Source: UBA5429 sp942493315
GTDB taxonomy: Bacteria > Bacteroidota > Bacteroidia > Bacteroidales > WCHB1-69
Assembly: GCA_942493315.1 (NCBI GenBank)
Contig: OW818690.1
Span: 62,001-126,000 of the forward strand
Direction of reading: 5' to 3'
DNA length: 64,000 nt
Of the stretch, positions 52,202 through 61,270 are shown piece after piece. Under the pieces are notes generated by a model. The model was not told where the DNA came from and did no database searches. It saw only the letters and a program-made list of their open reading frames with translations. Positions within the stretch are counted from its first letter, which is position 1. Every line of letters begins with the position of its first letter. The translations under genes and the position numbers were made by a program.

Positions 52202-54994
52202 ATGACAGAAAACAAAATACAAATGGAATCCACTTCAGAAAATAACAAAGCTTATGATAGTTTGGTTATTGGAGGTGGTATTGCCGGACAAGAAGCAGCG
52301 TTAAGCCTTGCGGATATGGGTTATCAGGTTCTGTTGGTGGATAAAGCTTTATCTATCGGTGGAAAGATGATCCAGCTGAGCAAGGTGTTCCCCACTCTGG
52401 ATTGTGCAGCGTGTATTACCACACCAAAGATGTCTGAAACTGCCAGACACCCGAATATCACCCTAATGTTAAACAGTGATATTGCCGGGATTCACAAGGA
52501 TGGGGATCAATTTTCGGTGGAAATCAACAAGAAAGCACGTTATGTAATCGCGGAAGATTGCACAGGGTGTGCTCATTGTGAAGCGGTCTGTCCGGAAATC
52601 AGAAAAGATGAATATAATGCTAACTTAGCAGGGAGAAAAGTGGCTTATATCCCTTTCAATCTAGCGAATCCAAGGATTGCAAATATTGACAGAGAATGCC
52701 ATTCGGCTCCATGCATCAATGAATGTCCGGGTGGAGTCAAACCTTATGGATATATCACTTTAGTACGAAACGGCCAGTATGAAGAAGCCATGAAACTTCA
52801 TCTGGAAGATATTCCGTTTCCCGGTAGTTTGGGGCGTGCTTGCTATGCACCTTGCCAAAATGCCTGCACACGTTCCAGTGTGGATGCTTCAGTGGATATC
52901 AGGAAAACAAAACGTTACTTTGCAGATTGGTATTACGAGAAATATCCCGAACCACCTGCTGTAGAAATCAAAAATAAAACCGGAAAAAGGGTTGCCGTTA
53001 TCGGGTCAGGACCTGCAGGGATCACTGCTGCGTACCATCTCGCACTCAAAGGTCATACCGTGAAGATCTTTGAAGCTGCACCCGGCGCAGGTGGAATGCT
53101 CCGCCTTGCCCTTCCGGAGTATCGCGCCCCTAAAGATGTGGTGGATCGCGATCTAAAAAACATAACCGTTTTAGGTGTTGATATCGAAGTGAATCGTAAA
53201 ATCACCGATTTACAACAACTTAAAAACGATAACTTCGACGCTATTTTCATCTCAGTGGGTACGCATGATGCTGTGAAATCAAACACCCAAGGGTCTGATT
53301 TGAAAGGGATTGTCGATTGTTTACATTTCCTTCGGGAAGCCAATATCGGAGTAAAAGAGAACCTCACCGGTAAGAAAGTGATGGTGATCGGTGGTGGAAA
53401 TACTGCCATTGATGCAGCGCGTACTTCTTTACGTCTGGGAGCTGAAAAAGTGACCGTGGTGTATAGAAGAAGTCGGGAAGAGATGCCTTGCTTTGCTCCG
53501 GAAATCCATGAAGCTGAGGAGGAAGGAGTTGAAATTTCCATCCTTAGAAATCCGGTTGAATACTTAGGAGAAAATGGGGTGATCACTCATGTAAAACTGG
53601 TTAAAATGGAGTTGGGTGCTCCAGATGCCAGCGGCAGACGTGCCCCTCAACCCGTTAAGGGATCCGAATATATAGAACCTGTTGATTATGTGATAGAAGC
53701 GATCGGATTAAAACCATCCACCTCCCCTTTCAAAGATCAGGTTGAATTGAATAACAACGGGACTATCAAAGTGGATGGCAAAACGCTTCAAACTTCTGTT
53801 CCTTTCATTTTTGCAGGTGGTGACTCCGTAACAGGTGCGACCACATTGATTGAAGCTGCAGGTCAGGGAAAGAAAGCGGCTTTTTACATGGATAAGTTCT
53901 TGAGAGACTTAAACATGTACGACTTTGAAGATGGAGATAAACTTCCTGCCGTTGACAAAGAACCGATCATCAACAGACGACATCTGCTACTTCCTCAGGT
54001 TGAACCAAACATGAAACCGCTTGCTGAAAGAGCCAGATCGTGGGAAGAGGTGGAACAAACTTACACCGAAGCACAAGTGAAAGAGGCCACTGCACGCTGT
54101 CTCGATTGCAGTAACTGTAGGGAATGTCACCAATGTGTGTCTGCTTGTCCATCCAATGCGATCGACTTTTCACAAAAAGATGAGTATTTGGTGACAACCG
54201 CTCAATCAGTAGTAGTTACAACAGGTTACAAACTGTTTCCACCATCCGGTAAACCAAACTATGGATACAATCAGTATGCTAATGTGATTGATTCTATGCA
54301 AATGGATCGATTGATTGCACCAACGAGACCTTTTAACAACATACTTCGTCCCGGTGACGGTAAAGTTCCTGACAATATTGCCTATATTCTATGTACCGGA
54401 TCACGTGATTCTGCGATAGAAAACAGCGGTTGTGGTTCCGATTGCGAAAACAACCCGATCTGTTCTCAGATCTGTTGCATGTACTCGGTAAAACAAGCCC
54501 AACTTCTCATGGGAGCGTTGCCATTAGCGGATATCACCATCTATTACATGGATATCAGAGCATTTGGTAAAGGCTATGAAGAGTTCTTCATGCAGTCCAA
54601 AGGGATGGGTGTGAACTTTGTCAAAGGGAAAGTGGCCAAAATCAGAGAACACGAAAACGGTTCCGGTGATCTCATTTTACGATATGAAGACACACTCAAA
54701 GGGATCGTGAAAGAGGCTAAACACGATTTAGTGGTGCTCTCAACCGGTGTGATCCCCAACAAAGAGGTTCCTCAGATGTTCAAAGGATCAGTTTTGGAAT
54801 TGGATCAATTCAACTTTGTGAAACAGGTTGATGAGTTGATCTGTCCATCCAAGACTTCCATTGAGGGCGTTTTTGTAGCAGGAGCAGCTTCCGGACCAAA
54901 AGATATTCCGGACTCGATCCTCTCTGCAGGAAGTGCTGCAGCTGAAGTGGCCGGCTATTTGAATAAGATAAAAGAAATGAATACAATCATATAA
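52202..54994 (+). CDS. HdrA-like flavoprotein with inserted GltD-like NAD(P)H module
   Basis: 930 residues. Residues 20-120 begin an HdrA/QmoA-type flavin fold (VIGGGIAGQEAALSLADMGY), including the cysteines Cys68 and Cys71 in LDCAACITTPKM. A four-cysteine ferredoxin site follows at 120-130 (CTGCAHCEAVCP). From about 160 to 620 there is a glutamate-synthase small-chain-like module: iron-sulfur cysteines at 166-175 and 214-222, FAD site GSGPAG at 268-273, second nucleotide site GGGNTAIDAAR and YRRSREEMPC, and AGGDSVTGATTLIEAAGQG. A second ferredoxin CLDCSNCRECHQC then VSACP follows near 640, then the remaining HdrA half. A large modular fusion likely to join NAD(P)H to the complex. Confidence 0.88.
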   Translation: MTENKIQMESTSENNKAYDSLVIGGGIAGQEAALSLADMGYQVLLVDKALSIGGKMIQLSKVFPTLDCAACITTPKMSETARHPNITLMLNSDIAGIHKDGDQFSVEINKKARYVIAEDCTGCAHCEAVCPEIRKDEYNANLAGRKVAYIPFNLANPRIANIDRECHSAPCINECPGGVKPYGYITLVRNGQYEEAMKLHLEDIPFPGSLGRACYAPCQNACTRSSVDASVDIRKTKRYFADWYYEKYPEPPAVEIKNKTGKRVAVIGSGPAGITAAYHLALKGHTVKIFEAAPGAGGMLRLALPEYRAPKDVVDRDLKNITVLGVDIEVNRKITDLQQLKNDNFDAIFISVGTHDAVKSNTQGSDLKGIVDCLHFLREANIGVKENLTGKKVMVIGGGNTAIDAARTSLRLGAEKVTVVYRRSREEMPCFAPEIHEAEEEGVEISILRNPVEYLGENGVITHVKLVKMELGAPDASGRRAPQPVKGSEYIEPVDYVIEAIGLKPSTSPFKDQVELNNNGTIKVDGKTLQTSVPFIFAGGDSVTGATTLIEAAGQGKKAAFYMDKFLRDLNMYDFEDGDKLPAVDKEPIINRRHLLLPQVEPNMKPLAERARSWEEVEQTYTEAQVKEATARCLDCSNCRECHQCVSACPSNAIDFSQKDEYLVTTAQSVVVTTGYKLFPPSGKPNYGYNQYANVIDSMQMDRLIAPTRPFNNILRPGDGKVPDNIAYILCTGSRDSAIENSGCGSDCENNPICSQICCMYSVKQAQLLMGALPLADITIYYMDIRAFGKGYEEFFMQSKGMGVNFVKGKVAKIREHENGSGDLILRYEDTLKGIVKEAKHDLVVLSTGVIPNKEVPQMFKGSVLELDQFNFVKQVDELICPSKTSIEGVFVAGAASGPKDIPDSILSAGSAAAEVAGYLNKIKEMNTII

Positions 54995-55005
54995 AACTCC
55001 CGGAT

Positions 55006-57204
55006 ATGAAAGAAAAAATAGGTGTATATATTTGCCATTGCGGCGGTAATATTTCCGATTACGTAAAAGTGGAAGAGTTGAGCAAAATGTTTCATGAAGA
55101 GGATAATGTGGTAGTCTCTAAGGATGTGATGTTTGCATGTGCCGACTCTAACCAAAAAGAGATGATACAGGATATTCAGGAGTTTGGATTGGATTCCATC
55201 GTGGTTTGTTCCTGTTCTCCGAAACTACACTTGCATACTTTCAAAAATGTAGCCAGCAGAGGCGGATTGAACCCTTCGAACTATGTTCAGGTGAATATCC
55301 GTGAACAATGTTCCTGGGCTCATAGCGATCAACCCCATGAAGCAACGGTTAAAGCCGCCGGATTGATCCGCGCCGGGATCAACAGGGTTTCGTACTCAGA
55401 ATCCCTTGAACCAATCGATATTTCTGTAAAAAACACTGCATTGGTGGTGGGTGCCGGTGTTGCCGGAATGAAAGCAGCTATCGACATGGCTCGTTCCGGA
55501 ACAGAAGTATTTCTCATTGAAAAAGATTATTTTGTGGGTGGCAGAGTGGCTCAAAAAGAGACCCTTTTCCCTACAGAAACAAATGCCAAACAATTGGTTA
55601 CATCGCTTTATCAGGAGATGAAAAAATACAATAACATTTCCCTTTTTGCAGGTGCCTCTATAGAAAAAGTTTCCGGAAGTCTTGGAAACTTCACTGTGGA
55701 TGTGAAAGTGAAACCGAGATACTTGAGTCCTAATGCAGATCCGAAATTGGTTCGCCAGGCGATGGATGAGTGTACCGTTTCGGTTCCCGATCCGTTCCAT
55801 TTCGGTTACCAAAAGAGAAAAGCAATTTTCAAGAATTATCCTGATGCATGGCCTGATGTTCCGGTTGTACTTCCTGAAATCCTTGAAAATGAGACCGATT
55901 TCAAAGAAAAATTCAAATCTGTATTTAACTTCAACGAGCAAGAGCAAACTCTATCTTTGGTAGTAGGTTCCGTTTTGGTTACCACCGGATTTAACCATTA
56001 TGAACCCAAAGAGGGTGAGTTTGGCTACAAAACCATTGACAATGTGATCACGCTTCCGGAGTTGAACACTTTGATGGAATTGAATCCTAAAAAATTGATT
56101 TACAACAACAAAGTAGTTAAGGATATCGCCTTTATCTATTGTGTAGGAAGTCGCCAAACCAAAGGGGAAAATAAATATTGTTCCAGACAATGTTGTACAT
56201 CAACCATTCACGCTTCTTTACAGCTTAAGGAAAAATATAAAGAGATTCAAACCTACCATTTATACCGTGATATCAGAACTTATGGGAAGCAGGAGTTGAT
56301 GTATGAAGCCTCTTCCAAACAAGGGGATCTTTATTTCAAATATGAAGAGAAAGAGATGCCGGTGGTTGAGAAAGTAGGCAACAGCACGATTGTGAAAGTG
56401 AAAGATTATCTGACTGCAAAAATGCCATTGGAAATTGAGGCTGACCTTGTGGTTTTGGTTACCGGAATGGTTCCTCGTGAAGATTCCGCTCAGATCTCAG
56501 AATTTTTAAAGATTCCAATTGGTAGTGACCGCTTTTTCAATGAGATACACCCTAAATTAAAACCGGTAGAGACCGTTATTAAAGGAGTTTATATTGGTGG
56601 AACTTGTCAGGGCCCGAAAAATATCAGTGAATCTGTTCAGTCTTCCATGTCTGGAGCCTCTAAGATCGTAGCGCTTTTGAAACGGGGTACTGTTTCTGTT
56701 GATCCGATTATTGCTAGAGTAAATACTGATCTTTGTACCTGGTGTGGTAAATGTGCTGAAGTGTGCGATTACACCGCAATCAAGGAGATGGATGTGGATG
56801 GAAAAAGGGTTGCCGGCGTAAACAAAGCGGTATGTACCGGTTGCGGCATCTGTGCCCCTGTTTGTCCGGTGAATGCTATCGAAATTGCCCAATACACCGA
56901 TCATGAAATCGAATCAATGATTGATGGATTCTTAGTCGAAGTGGATATCAAAGAGGGTGAAGTGGTTCAAAATGATCAACATGAGGAGGAGGAGACTACA
57001 GGAATGAAGGAGTATCCCCAAATCTGGAAAGAGATCTTAGCGGGAATCCGTGAAAGAAATACCATCCCTGAAATCATCCAAAATACAGGTATCAATGGTG
57101 ATTTGGTGACTTATCATCTGATGACCATGAACAAGTATGGGATCGTCACTCCCGATGGATTAGATAAGAAAGAGGAGTATTACTATTACAAAGTTAAAAA
57201 CTAA
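55006..57204 (+). CDS. HdrA-like iron-sulfur flavoprotein with C-terminal winged helix
   Basis: 732 residues. N-terminal HdrA domain with IGVYICHCGGNISD and VVCSCSPKLHLHTF, FAD site VVGAGVAGMKAA, YFVGGRVAQKETLFPTET, then two 4Fe-4S ferredoxin motifs CTWCGKCAEVCDY and CTGCGICAPVCPVNAI near 580-625. The last ~60 residues (about 670-732) look like a winged-helix domain: IRERNTIPEIIQNTGINGDL and VTYHLMTMNKYGIV. That tail is not part of standard HdrA. Eleven bases after the previous gene. Confidence 0.88.
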   Translation: MKEKIGVYICHCGGNISDYVKVEELSKMFHEEDNVVVSKDVMFACADSNQKEMIQDIQEFGLDSIVVCSCSPKLHLHTFKNVASRGGLNPSNYVQVNIREQCSWAHSDQPHEATVKAAGLIRAGINRVSYSESLEPIDISVKNTALVVGAGVAGMKAAIDMARSGTEVFLIEKDYFVGGRVAQKETLFPTETNAKQLVTSLYQEMKKYNNISLFAGASIEKVSGSLGNFTVDVKVKPRYLSPNADPKLVRQAMDECTVSVPDPFHFGYQKRKAIFKNYPDAWPDVPVVLPEILENETDFKEKFKSVFNFNEQEQTLSLVVGSVLVTTGFNHYEPKEGEFGYKTIDNVITLPELNTLMELNPKKLIYNNKVVKDIAFIYCVGSRQTKGENKYCSRQCCTSTIHASLQLKEKYKEIQTYHLYRDIRTYGKQELMYEASSKQGDLYFKYEEKEMPVVEKVGNSTIVKVKDYLTAKMPLEIEADLVVLVTGMVPREDSAQISEFLKIPIGSDRFFNEIHPKLKPVETVIKGVYIGGTCQGPKNISESVQSSMSGASKIVALLKRGTVSVDPIIARVNTDLCTWCGKCAEVCDYTAIKEMDVDGKRVAGVNKAVCTGCGICAPVCPVNAIEIAQYTDHEIESMIDGFLVEVDIKEGEVVQNDQHEEEETTGMKEYPQIWKEILAGIRERNTIPEIIQNTGINGDLVTYHLMTMNKYGIVTPDGLDKKEEYYYYKVKN

Positions 57205-57216
57205 AAATACCGGAAA

Positions 57217-58260
57217 ATGGCTAAAGTAAATCCAAAATTTGCGGAAGAATTAAAAAAATATGGTTCGGACGATTTTTATGCATGTTTCAATTGCGGAAAT
57301 TGTACGGCTACTTGCTCTTTGTCAACCCAAGAGAGCTCATTTCCAAGAGAGATGATCCGTTATACCACCTTAGGTCTGGAAGATGAAATTAAGGCATCTC
57401 TAAAACCGTGGGAGTGTTATTATTGTGGTCAATGCAGTACAGAATGCCCCAGAAATGCGAGTCCCGGCGAGCTGATGATGTCTTTAAGGAGATATCTGAC
57501 AGCAGCTTATGACTGGACCGGTCTTTCAGGTATTCTTTATAAATCATTACCATTGACCATTATTGCATTTGTATTGATTTTCCTAGGGGTAATCGCTTTT
57601 GCTTTCTCCGTTCAGTTTGATTTGGAACGGATGTTACATGCGGGACACTTATTTGAAGCGATTGCCATAGGAACGATCGGTGTAGTAATTTTGCTACCTA
57701 ATGTGGCAAGAATGTGGTATTTCACCATTCTTAAACCCAAAGCAAAAGTGCCTTTCATGAAGTATGTCAAGTCGATGGGGGAACTCTTTGTGCACATGTT
57801 CACCCAAAAAAGGGCATTAGGTTGTGATGACAATCAGTTGCGATGGTTTGAGCACTTCATCCTCGTGATTGGGTATCTCTCCTTGTTATTCACGACGGTT
57901 GTTCTTAACTGGTTTGGAACAGATTCGTTATTTGTCATCATTTTAGGATATGTGATGAGTGCTATTGTTTTTGTAGTCACAATAGACTTCATTCGTCGCA
58001 GAAGAGCTAAAAAAGAGGAGATGACCAAACATTCACAACCATCTGATATTCTATTTGTTGCGTGGTTGTTCTGGATGGGATTCAGTGCCTTTTTGGTACG
58101 CCTTTTTATCGATCTTGATATTTTAGACACCAACAAATGGCTTTACATTTTTCACCTCACTGTACTTGCTCAATGGGCGTTAGTGATTGTTCCATTCGGC
58201 AAATGGAGCCACTTCCTATATCGTTCTTTTGCGATGTATTTTGTAAGGCTAAAGGCTTAG
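57217..58260 (+). CDS. QmoC-like membrane subunit (HdrC ferredoxin plus b-type heme membrane domain)
   Basis: 347 residues. Two 4Fe-4S sites, CFNCGNCTATC and CYYCGQCSTECP, lead a membrane domain of five to six helices (about 105-345) of the nitrate-reductase-gamma/HdrE type. This is the QmoC arrangement. In Qmo complexes this subunit exchanges electrons with menaquinone. It closes the cluster and gives it a membrane anchor. No HdrB, apr, sat or dsrAB genes are in the window. Confidence 0.88.
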   Translation: MAKVNPKFAEELKKYGSDDFYACFNCGNCTATCSLSTQESSFPREMIRYTTLGLEDEIKASLKPWECYYCGQCSTECPRNASPGELMMSLRRYLTAAYDWTGLSGILYKSLPLTIIAFVLIFLGVIAFAFSVQFDLERMLHAGHLFEAIAIGTIGVVILLPNVARMWYFTILKPKAKVPFMKYVKSMGELFVHMFTQKRALGCDDNQLRWFEHFILVIGYLSLLFTTVVLNWFGTDSLFVIILGYVMSAIVFVVTIDFIRRRRAKKEEMTKHSQPSDILFVAWLFWMGFSAFLVRLFIDLDILDTNKWLYIFHLTVLAQWALVIVPFGKWSHFLYRSFAMYFVRLKA

Positions 58261-58392
58261 GGCGAAAGGCTAAAGTCAATGGTCGATAGTCAATGGTCGA
58301 TAGTGTTGGAAATATGTTATTTAGCTTTTGGGTTTTAGGTTTTAGTTTTTAGTTTTTATACTGATTATTAATTATTCATTATTCATTATATT
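58261..58392. repeat. Phrase-repeat block
   Basis: GGTCGATAGTCAATGGTC and TTTTAGGTTTTAGTTTTTAG phrases; no gene. Confidence 0.7.
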
Positions 58393-58586
58393 TGGGCATT
58401 CCGGCACCATCCTCCCTACAAGCCCACCCTGCTGCCGTCGGGCTTGTTCCGGGGTCCGCTTCGCTCCCGTACTTCGCTACACTTCGCTTAAACAAACATC
58501 TTCCCTAAATCAAACAAGTCGCGGCGCTCGTTCCAGCTCGTACCGCTTCGCGCCCTCCACATCCCTAATGCGAACAAAACCTGCGG
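58393..58586 (-). repeat. GC-rich structured repeat, copy 4 (diverged)
   Basis: On the minus strand it contains GCATTAGGGATG at one end and GACGGCAGCAGGG ... GGTGCCGGAATGCCCA at the other, the latter shared with copy 3. The central hairpin is different (GGCGC arms near GAAGCGGTACGAGCTGG). Probably a related family member. Confidence 0.65.
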
Positions 58587-58633
58587 TTTTGTAATGAATA
58601 ACTAATAGTAAATACTGAAAAGTTTTGCATGTC

Positions 58634-58771
58634 TGTTTAAATCCGCGTTTGAAAATCTGTGTCATCAGCGTTCTATTTAAGACAACAGACTTCGGACAAC
58701 AGACTTCGGACAACAGACTTCGGACCACAGACTACGGACAACAGACTTCGGACAACAGACTACAGACTAAT
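58634..58771. repeat. CACAGAT repeat and GACTTCGGACAACA array
   Basis: AAATCTGTGTCATCAGCGTT then GACAACAGACTTCGG phrases. It leads straight into the composite module at 58772. Confidence 0.8.
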
Positions 58772-58900
58772 CAGATTGTAGATGGTTTGTAATACACTGT
58801 GGTACATCGTTTTACACTGTGGTACACTGTGATTTATTCTTGAAAAATATAAATCAAAATAATATAAAGTCGGGAGTCTGAGGATTGCCGACTTTTTTTG
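58772..58900 (+). repeat. Composite ACACTGTGG module, copy A
   Basis: Core begins CAGATTGTAGATGGTTTG, then ACACTGTGGTACATCG, TTTTACACTGTGGTACACTG, and ends with hairpin AAAGTCGG (58866-58873) / CCGACTTT (58888-58895) followed by T residues. Copies B-D at 59641, 60339 and 61341. Confidence 0.85.
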
Positions 58901-58931
58901 TTTGAGTAATCGTAGATAAATGAATTATTTG

Positions 58932-58939
58932 TAAATTTG
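58932..58939 (+). promoter_or_regulatory. -7 box TAAATTTG for the 182-residue protein
   Basis: TAAATTTGC, 30 bases before the ATG at 58970. Confidence 0.55.
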
Positions 58940-58969
58940 CACTATTGAAATCAATAAAATCATCATTTT

Positions 58970-59518
58970 ATGAAACAAATAGTTGCGTTTTTATCTTTTA
59001 CTTTAGTCATGTTTTCCACTTTCGTATTGAAGGGACAGGAAAGGGAGCATCCTTTCTTTATTGGGATTAATCCTTCCATAACTATGGAACCCTATTATCT
59101 TAAAAATGAAATGGATATCAATATTTTTCCTATCGTTTTTCAACAAAAGATTTGTACTAATGTTGATTACAGAATTACAACCATTTTAAATCTTGGCTTA
59201 CGTCAGTCCAAAAATAAGATCAGTCATATTGGGTTTCAGGGATCATTTCCCATTTATATTTTCAAACAAAAGCTCCCAAATGCTCCATCCAGAGGTTTAT
59301 ATATTGCACCCGGAGTTGGTTTTACCCGAAATTTAATTGAAAAACACACCAATATTGGGCTTTGGGCTGAACCAGGGTACAGTTTTGTATTTGATGATAA
59401 TTTTGCCATTACTATTGGAATTCAATTAGGAGCAACTCTCTTCAACTATGATACCGGTGAAAAAAAGTGGGGCTCCCACTTCGGAATAAAAATAATAATT
59501 GGTCAATGGTTTTCCTAA
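58970..59518 (+). CDS. Exported small barrel-like protein
   Basis: 182 residues with a signal peptide (MKQIVAFLSFTLVMFSTFVL, cut near KGQ). The mature part has alternating beta strands with aromatic residues (ISHIGFQGSFPIYIF, LYIAPGVGFTRNLI, TNIGLWAEPGYSFVF) and ends with strands and a terminal aromatic residue (IKIIIGQWFS), in the manner of small outer membrane barrels. Function unknown. Preceded by composite module copy A. Confidence 0.72.
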   Translation: MKQIVAFLSFTLVMFSTFVLKGQEREHPFFIGINPSITMEPYYLKNEMDINIFPIVFQQKICTNVDYRITTILNLGLRQSKNKISHIGFQGSFPIYIFKQKLPNAPSRGLYIAPGVGFTRNLIEKHTNIGLWAEPGYSFVFDDNFAITIGIQLGATLFNYDTGEKKWGSHFGIKIIIGQWFS

Positions 59519-59544
59519 TTGCGACTGACTTTAGGATTTGCAAA

Positions 59545-59640
59545 AAAAAGACCACAGACTACGGACCACAGACTACGGACAACAGACTACGGACAACAGA
59601 CTACGGACAACAGACTACGGACAACAGACTACAGACTAAA
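59545..59640. repeat. GACTACGGACAACA array
   Basis: About ten GACTACGGACAACA units, leading directly into composite module copy B. Confidence 0.85.
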
Positions 59641-59770
59641 CAGATTGTCGATGGTTTGAAAACCACTGTGAAACATCGTTTTACACTGTGGAACACTGTG
59701 ATTAATTTTCGAAAAATTAAAAAAACATAAAAAATATTTTAAAGTCGGGAGTCTAGGAATGACCGACTTG
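59641..59770 (+). repeat. Composite ACACTGTGG module, copy B
   Basis: CAGATTGTCGATGGTTTG core, CACTGTGAAACATCG then ACACTGTGGAACACTGTG, then the AAAGTCGG / CCGACTT hairpin. No CACAGAT repeat precedes this copy. Confidence 0.85.
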
Positions 59771-59843
59771 TTTCATTTGCTCATTTTCAAATTTGCTATT
59801 TGCTTATTTTAACCCTTTGCCTTTCGCCTTTAGCCGATTTTAT

Positions 59844-59851
59844 TTATCTTT
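59844..59851 (+). promoter_or_regulatory. -7 box TATCTTTG for the SnoaL-like gene
   Basis: TATCTTTGC, 26 bases before the ATG at 59878. Confidence 0.6.
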
Positions 59852-59877
59852 GCAATTCATTTCAAAATCAATAATTT

Positions 59878-60276
59878 ATGAATTATTCAGAGTTTTTAAA
59901 AGAGGCAATTACACAATTACTTGTAAAAGGTAATTTTAATATTGTTGAATCCCATTTTTCTGAACAGTATGTAGCGCATTCTCAAGGGAAAGATTTTCAT
60001 GGGCTGGATTTTGTAAAAAAATACACTAAATCTCTGCGAAAATCGATTTCAGAGTTGAAACTTTCATCCATTGAGATCATTACCGAAAGTGAAGGTCATG
60101 TTTCATGGCAACGAACATTTTCCGGAATTCATCAGGCAGCTATGAAAGGGATTCCACCCTCGTTTAAAAAGATCAAGTGGACAGAAATGGTTGTTTCCCG
60201 GATTGAAAATGAGAAGATTACCGAAGAGTGGATTCTTTCAGATTTGCCTTTCCAGTTGATGATCAAGCATAAGTAA
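59878..60276 (+). CDS. SnoaL-like ester cyclase / NTF2-fold protein
   Basis: 132 residues of the SnoaL/ester-cyclase NTF2-like fold: FSEQYVAHSQGKDFHGLDFV, VSWQRTFSGIHQAAMKGIPP, then IKWTEMVVSRIENEKITEEW. Such proteins bind or transform small hydrophobic molecules; no substrate can be named. Single gene with its own promoter, downstream of composite module copy B. Confidence 0.82.
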   Translation: MNYSEFLKEAITQLLVKGNFNIVESHFSEQYVAHSQGKDFHGLDFVKKYTKSLRKSISELKLSSIEIITESEGHVSWQRTFSGIHQAAMKGIPPSFKKIKWTEMVVSRIENEKITEEWILSDLPFQLMIKHK

Positions 60277-60338
60277 AATCCGTGTTATCAGCGTTCTATT
60301 TAAGACAACAGACTACGGACAACAGACTACAGACTAAA
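60277..60338. repeat. CACAGAT repeat and GACTACGGACAACA run before module C
   Basis: CCGTGTTATCAGCGTTCTAT then GACAACAGACTACGG phrases. Confidence 0.75.
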
Positions 60339-60466
60339 CAGATTGTCGATGGTTTGAAATACACTGTGGTACATCGTTTTACACTGTGGAACACTGTGAT
60401 TAATTCTTAAAAAAAATAAAAAATAAAAAAATATTTTAAGTCGGTTGTTTGAGAATGGCCGACTTG
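60339..60466 (+). repeat. Composite ACACTGTGG module, copy C
   Basis: Same order as the other copies: CAGATTGTCGATGG, ACACTGTGGTACATCG, ACACTGTGGAACACTG, then AAGTCGG / CCGACTT. Followed by TTTGCTAATT repeats to about 60505. The module is not followed by a plus-strand gene here. Confidence 0.85.
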
Positions 60467-60649
60467 CTTCATTTGCTAATTTTCAAATTTGCTAATTTGC
60501 TAATTGCATTTATCTCTATTCACAAAAGTGTTAATTGATATTTATCTCTATTTGGAAAAGAGATAATGTTTGATAAATATTTTATAACATCTTAATTTAA
60601 TCTTAATAACTAAAAGAAAATAGAACGCAGATTAAACAGATGCGCTGCA

Positions 60650-60741
60650 AAGCAAATTAAAACAGATCCGTTTAAATCCGCGTTTGAAAATCCGTGTCAT
60701 CAGTGTTCTATTAAAGATGAAGGACGAAAGAAATGCGTATT
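60650..60741. repeat. CACAGAT-type repeat pair
   Basis: GAACGCAGATTAAACAGATG then AAATCCGTGTCATCAGTGTT. Two diverged units in opposite orientation; no gene between them. Confidence 0.7.
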
Positions 60742-61206
60742 CTAATACTTCATTTCAATTTCTAACTGATTGCCACTCTCTTTTGCTTTTTTATCCAAAT
60801 ATGACCCCAATGCGATACCAATAGCAACACCGAAAGGTAAACCTATGCTTAATAATCCCATATTTCCAGAAATAGATCCTATAACTACTCCAATGGGCAT
60901 TCCAAAAGCACCAATTCCTAAAGCTAACCATAAGTTCATATAGTAATTTTTAGGAACCATTTTGAGCTCTTTTTCCAATTTCTGAAGAATAAGGGATTGC
61001 TTTTGTTTGACTATTTTATAATAAGCAACATTTCCACAAGGAAACTCATTCAATTCCTGTATTTGACTATTTATAAAAGCGATGAACTCCTCAGGTAGAT
61101 TTTTACTTCTAAGGATCTCGATCAACTCCAAAAACTGATTCCAAAGCTTCGTTTTGTTCTCTTTTCCGGTTCTATTTTCTTTTGTTATTAAAGGAATGAT
61201 TTCCAT
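60742..61206 (-). CDS. Glycine-zipper-like membrane protein
   Basis: 154 residues. A soluble helical N-terminal part (about 1-85) is followed by two glycine-rich hydrophobic segments (LWLALGIGAFGMPIGVVIGS and LLSIGLPFGVAIGIALGSYL). Glycine zippers of this kind are seen in small membrane-inserting proteins. A -7 box is at 61230-61237. Function unknown. Confidence 0.72.
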   Translation of the reverse strand: MEIIPLITKENRTGKENKTKLWNQFLELIEILRSKNLPEEFIAFINSQIQELNEFPCGNVAYYKIVKQKQSLILQKLEKELKMVPKNYYMNLWLALGIGAFGMPIGVVIGSISGNMGLLSIGLPFGVAIGIALGSYLDKKAKESGNQLEIEMKY

Positions 61207-61229
61207 GGTGGTTTTTTTTAATTAATTTA

Positions 61230-61237
61230 CAAATGTA
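61230..61237 (-). promoter_or_regulatory. -7 box TACATTTG for the glycine-zipper protein
   Basis: Minus-strand TACATTTG about 24 bases upstream of the start at 61206. Confidence 0.55.
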
Positions 61238-61270
61238 GTAAATATTTCGATATTTTCATTATTTATTTAC

